NCBI GenBank assembly: GCA_025363295.1
Contig: JANYEC010000004.1
Location: forward strand, 1-64,000
Length of the DNA stretch: 64,000 bases
Reading direction: 5' to 3'
DNA from: Akkermansiaceae bacterium
Lineage (GTDB): Bacteria > Verrucomicrobiota > Verrucomicrobiia > Verrucomicrobiales > Akkermansiaceae
The translations under genes and the position numbers were made by a program. A model generated the notes under the pieces. The model was given only the letters and a program-made list of their open reading frames with translations. It was not told the DNA's origin and ran no database searches. Positions 60,315-64,000 of the stretch are shown in pieces (position 1 is the first letter of the stretch; every line of letters begins with the position of its first letter).

Positions 60315-61367
60315 TCACACAGGTGGCTCGTTTTGTTTCACCGTTGTCCCATTGACCCACTGGCTGCCGATCATGGTGGCGCGCGGGTGTTCTGGCACGC
60401 CGCGCTCGTTGTGGTGGACCATCGAAACCAGCATGTCTACGGCTGCTTCGCCCACGAGATCGTTGCGCTGATTCATTCCCGCCCAGGCCCCGTGATCGGC
60501 ACGCCATTCGTATTGAATGAGGCCGATATCATCCGGCACGTGCAGCCCCAAATCCTGAATCCAGCGCTTGACCTCATGATAGAGGGTGAAAATGACGTCG
60601 GGCTTGTTCTCCTCCAGCCACTTCCCAAAAAGCGAAGGGTCACTCCGCGCGGCTGAGACTTCGTAGAACGGCTGGGTCCGCGGGTCGGCTGGCAAAAAGC
60701 GCGCTTGGCCTGTCAAAAATCCTGCGGTGAAACGGCCTTCGATGAGGTCGTCGATCACGCCATCTAATACCAGCGCCGGTCGCTTGTATCCTAAAGCCAC
60801 CGCCTTTTCGAAAGCGATCAACGCCAGCGTGTGCTGATCGCTGCAAGCAAATGAAAGCGCCGGCTCGCGGGTCCGCACGCCCGTGACCAGCGCCGGGAAT
60901 TCCTCCCAAAGCGACGCAAGATGCTGCGGTAATCGGTTCCGTTGCATCAGTCCGACGATCACGATCCCTCGGATATTGCGTGCCCGGAAAATGGAAAACC
61001 ATCGCGCCGCCGTCATATTCGGCTCATGCATCCAAAACTCGTCGAGTTGGTAGCCCAGTTGCTTGGCCCGTTTGCGGCAGCCGTTCACGTAAGCGGGAAT
61101 CGTCGGATGCTTGAAAAGCGCCTCACGGTTTTCATGAGCGTTGATCATCGCAAGGGTCGCCTGAAATCCAGGCAAACGATTTTGCCGCAACTCCGCCATC
61201 AAGTGAGCCACCGTGGGGTTCAGGCGATACCCTAAATCCCGCGCCACTTCCTCAATCCGTATGCGGGTTGTCTCGGAAATCCGGGGACTCCCGCGCAAGG
61301 CGAGACTCACCGTGTTTTTCGAAAATCCGGCGGCTAGGGCCACATCTGCCATCGTGGGTTGCAGCAT
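60315..61367 (-). CDS. LacI-family transcriptional regulator
   Basis: TMADVALAAGFSKNTVSLALRGSPRISETTRIRIEEVARDLGYRLNP. Confidence 0.95.
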   Translation of the reverse strand: MLQPTMADVALAAGFSKNTVSLALRGSPRISETTRIRIEEVARDLGYRLNPTVAHLMAELRQNRLPGFQATLAMINAHENREALFKHPTIPAYVNGCRKRAKQLGYQLDEFWMHEPNMTAARWFSIFRARNIRGIVIVGLMQRNRLPQHLASLWEEFPALVTGVRTREPALSFACSDQHTLALIAFEKAVALGYKRPALVLDGVIDDLIEGRFTAGFLTGQARFLPADPRTQPFYEVSAARSDPSLFGKWLEENKPDVIFTLYHEVKRWIQDLGLHVPDDIGLIQYEWRADHGAWAGMNQRNDLVGEAAVDMLVSMVHHNERGVPEHPRATMIGSQWVNGTTVKQNEPPV

Positions 61368-61475
61368 CAGACTTTACTGAAACACCCATTCCCGAGCAGG
61401 GTCCAGCCTGATAGATTACTGTCATACGATTTGGCTCTTCCCGTGGTGGCTTGCGTTCGTCAAAAAACAAACGTT

Positions 61476-63140
61476 ATGGGTTTTACCATTGGTTTAGATT
61501 ACGGCACTAACTCTGCGCGGGCACTCGTGGTTGATTGCAGCAACGGTCGCGAAATCGGCACGGCGGTCGTCGATTACCCGTCCGGTCATCAGGGGATTTT
61601 ACTCAACTCCTCGGACCACCACCTCGCCCGCCAGAATCCGGCGGATTACGTTTTCGTGCTCGAAAAAGCCACTCTCCTCGCCCTCGCGGAGGCTGCCGCA
61701 ACCGACCCCACTTTCACTGCCGACCAAGTGATCGGCATCGGCATGGACGGCACCGGGTCCAGCCCCATTCCTGTTGACGCTCAAAACGTTCCGCTCGCTT
61801 ACCACCCTATTTTTTCCGAAAATCTCAACGCCCATTGTTGGCTCTGGAAAGACCACACCAGCATTCCCGAGGCGGGGGCGATCACCGAAATCGCAGGAAA
61901 ACTCCGCCCGCAATACCTTGCGAAAATCGGCGGCACCTATTCCTCCGAGTGGTTTTGGGCGAAAATCTGGCACTGCCTGAAGGTGGATGCCGACGTCTTC
62001 GATGCCGCGCATTCGTGGGTCGAGCTCGCCGATTTCATCCCAGCCGTGCTCGCCGGTGCTTCTGATCCTCGCGAAATCCGACGGGGCGTTTGCATGGCCG
62101 GCCACAAAGCTCTTTACGCGCCCGACTGGGGTGGTCTCCCCGATCAGGAATTTCTCACCGCGCTTGATCCTAAACTCGCCGCCCTCCGCGACCGCCTTTA
62201 CGACGAGGCGTTCGACGCGTCTGCCATCGCCGGAAATCTCTGCGCCGAATGGGCGGGAAAGCTCGGCTTAACCGCTGGGATACCCATCGCCATCGGCGAA
62301 ATGGACGTCCATTACGGCGCGATCGGCTGCGGGGTGGATGAAGGCACGCTCGTGAAAGTTATCGGCACCTCTACCTGCGATTGCGCGGTCGTCTCTACGG
62401 ATAGAGCCGTCGCCGACATCCCCGGCATCTGCGGTATCGTGAAAGGCGCGATCCTCCCCGGCTACTTCGGCATTGAGGCCGGGCAATCCGCCGTGGGTGA
62501 TATTTTTAAATGGTTTGTCGAGGGGGTGTTAGGCGACGGCTCCCTCCATGGAAAACTCACCGACGATGCTGCGAAACTCAAACCCGGCCAGTCCGGTTTG
62601 TTAGCACTCGATTGGAACAATGGAAACCGCACGATCCTTGTCGATCAAAGCCTCACCGGCCTCCTGCTCGGCCAGACGCTCTACACCACCCCAGCGGAAA
62701 TCTATCGGGCACTCATCGAGGCCACCGCTTTCGGTGCGCGGGCGATCGTGGACCGCATCAAGGAATATGGCGTGCCGGTCGAGCGCATCGTTTGCTCGGG
62801 CGGCATCGCTGAGAAAAACGCGCTGCTCATGCAAATTTACGCCGATGTCACCGGTTGTGAAATGCGGCTTTCTCGCTCCTCCCAATCCTGCGCACTCGGC
62901 TCCGCGATCGGTGCTGCCGTCGTGGCGGGTGCCCACCCAGATTTCAAAACCGCACAAGCAGCGATGACTGCCCTCAAGGAAATCACTTACCGACCGATCC
63001 CTGAAAATCAGGTGGTCTATCAAGAGCTTTACACCCTCTACCGCGATCTCCACGATTCCTTCGGTGGCGTTTCCCATAACCTCAGCCTCGGTCATGTCAT
63101 GAAAAATCTCCTCAATCTCAAAACCAAACAAACTCCCTAA
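61476..63140 (+). CDS. araB: ribulokinase
   Basis: GLDYGTNSARALVVD...GIGMDGTGSSPIPVD...GYFGIEAGQSAVGDIFKWFVE. Confidence 0.92.
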   Translation: MGFTIGLDYGTNSARALVVDCSNGREIGTAVVDYPSGHQGILLNSSDHHLARQNPADYVFVLEKATLLALAEAAATDPTFTADQVIGIGMDGTGSSPIPVDAQNVPLAYHPIFSENLNAHCWLWKDHTSIPEAGAITEIAGKLRPQYLAKIGGTYSSEWFWAKIWHCLKVDADVFDAAHSWVELADFIPAVLAGASDPREIRRGVCMAGHKALYAPDWGGLPDQEFLTALDPKLAALRDRLYDEAFDASAIAGNLCAEWAGKLGLTAGIPIAIGEMDVHYGAIGCGVDEGTLVKVIGTSTCDCAVVSTDRAVADIPGICGIVKGAILPGYFGIEAGQSAVGDIFKWFVEGVLGDGSLHGKLTDDAAKLKPGQSGLLALDWNNGNRTILVDQSLTGLLLGQTLYTTPAEIYRALIEATAFGARAIVDRIKEYGVPVERIVCSGGIAEKNALLMQIYADVTGCEMRLSRSSQSCALGSAIGAAVVAGAHPDFKTAQAAMTALKEITYRPIPENQVVYQELYTLYRDLHDSFGGVSHNLSLGHVMKNLLNLKTKQTP

Positions 63141-63151
63141 CCTATAACTAT

Positions 63152-64000
63152 ATGTATCTTCCACTCGGCCAATATTCGCCTGATATCAAACTCGGATTCG
63201 TCTCCGCATCGCGCAACTGCTTCCCTCGTCAGCTCGCAGCAGAGCGCTCGGTTCGGCTCGTCGCCGCCACCAAAGAACTCGGCATCGAACTCACACTTCC
63301 TGTCGGCGAATGTGAAGTCATCGAAACTCGCGCACACGCTGCGGACGCCGCCGCCCAGCTTATCGCAGCGGGTTGTGATGCCGCCGTTTTGTTCCTCGGA
63401 AACTTTTCCCCGGAGATTGAAGACGCCGCCTTCGTCAAAGCATTCCCCGGGCCTGTCCTTCTCATCGCCGCTGCCGAAGAAAACGGCATGAGCATGTTGC
63501 AAAAACGCGGCGATGCTCTGTGCGGTTTACTTTCCGCAGCGATGGCCATCCGCAAACGCGACCTCCAAGACCGCGTGCACATTCCGGAACTTCCGGTGAT
63601 TTCCGCAGAAGACGGAGCAAAGGAAATCGCCCATTTTGCAAAAGTCATCAAGGTCGTCAAAGGCACTCGCAATGCCACCATCGGTCTCTTCGGCCCACGC
63701 CCACGCGATTTCGAAACCTGTAACTATAACATCGCTTCGATTCAGTCCATCGGCGTGGAGATTGAAGAGTTAGGCCACTTCGATCTTCAGAACGAAATCA
63801 AACTCATTAAGGAGTCCAAGGAAATCGCCGCAGACATGAAGGCGGAAATGCCTTCCATCCCGAAAGACGAGGAATTCGTCGGACGTCTATCCGATTATGA
63901 GCAGGCGATCCGGAATTTCCGTGATCGCTTGAAGCTTTCCGGTGCCGCATCGCAGTGCTGGTCCGAGCAGGAGTTCGCGCTCAAGCACGTTCCTTGTTTC
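63152..64000 (+). CDS. sugar isomerase, L-fucose/L-arabinose isomerase-like, truncated at window edge
   Basis: Open from ATG 63152 (MYLPLGQYSPDIKLGFVSASRNCFPRQLAAERSVRLVAATKELG...) to the window end; absent from ORF track because no stop is reached. Confidence 0.75.
   Translation, partial: MYLPLGQYSPDIKLGFVSASRNCFPRQLAAERSVRLVAATKELGIELTLPVGECEVIETRAHAADAAAQLIAAGCDAAVLFLGNFSPEIEDAAFVKAFPGPVLLIAAAEENGMSMLQKRGDALCGLLSAAMAIRKRDLQDRVHIPELPVISAEDGAKEIAHFAKVIKVVKGTRNATIGLFGPRPRDFETCNYNIASIQSIGVEIEELGHFDLQNEIKLIKESKEIAADMKAEMPSIPKDEEFVGRLSDYEQAIRNFRDRLKLSGAASQCWSEQEFALKHVPCF

Overview
The window is a bacterial chromosome segment of moderately high GC. Gene content and protein style suggest Verrucomicrobiota, but this is inferred without any database search. 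Main blocks: (1) a minus-strand block at ~0.15-10.9 kb with an S41 protease, a Ser/Thr kinase carrying a parallel beta-helix ectodomain, an FHA-ABC exporter and several small secreted or lipoproteins; (2) housekeeping genes (cobalamin adenosyltransferase, queE-like, gph, RRM protein, argH, argB); (3) an apparently complete L-fucose catabolic locus at ~21.7-36.2 kb (DeoR regulator, class II aldolase, bifunctional aldolase/SDR, lutABC, rhamnulokinase-like kinase, FucP, FucI, GH29 fucosidase, AraC regulator); (4) mixed genes including a four-repeat HTH protein, recO, ispF, coaB, an aquaporin, an M32 carboxypeptidase, rlmB, tRNA-Val, an RlmD/TrmA-like methyltransferase and a NahK-like kinase; (5) the start of an arabinose-type operon at the right edge (LacI, ribulokinase, truncated isomerase). 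No CRISPR array, insertion sequence or prophage was recognised. The signals most worth following up are a genome-style excess of the pentamer GTTAG/CTAAC that overrides codon choice in all frames, the tandem-repeat HTH protein, the kinase/FHA-exporter locus and an unassigned hairpin-rich intergenic segment.
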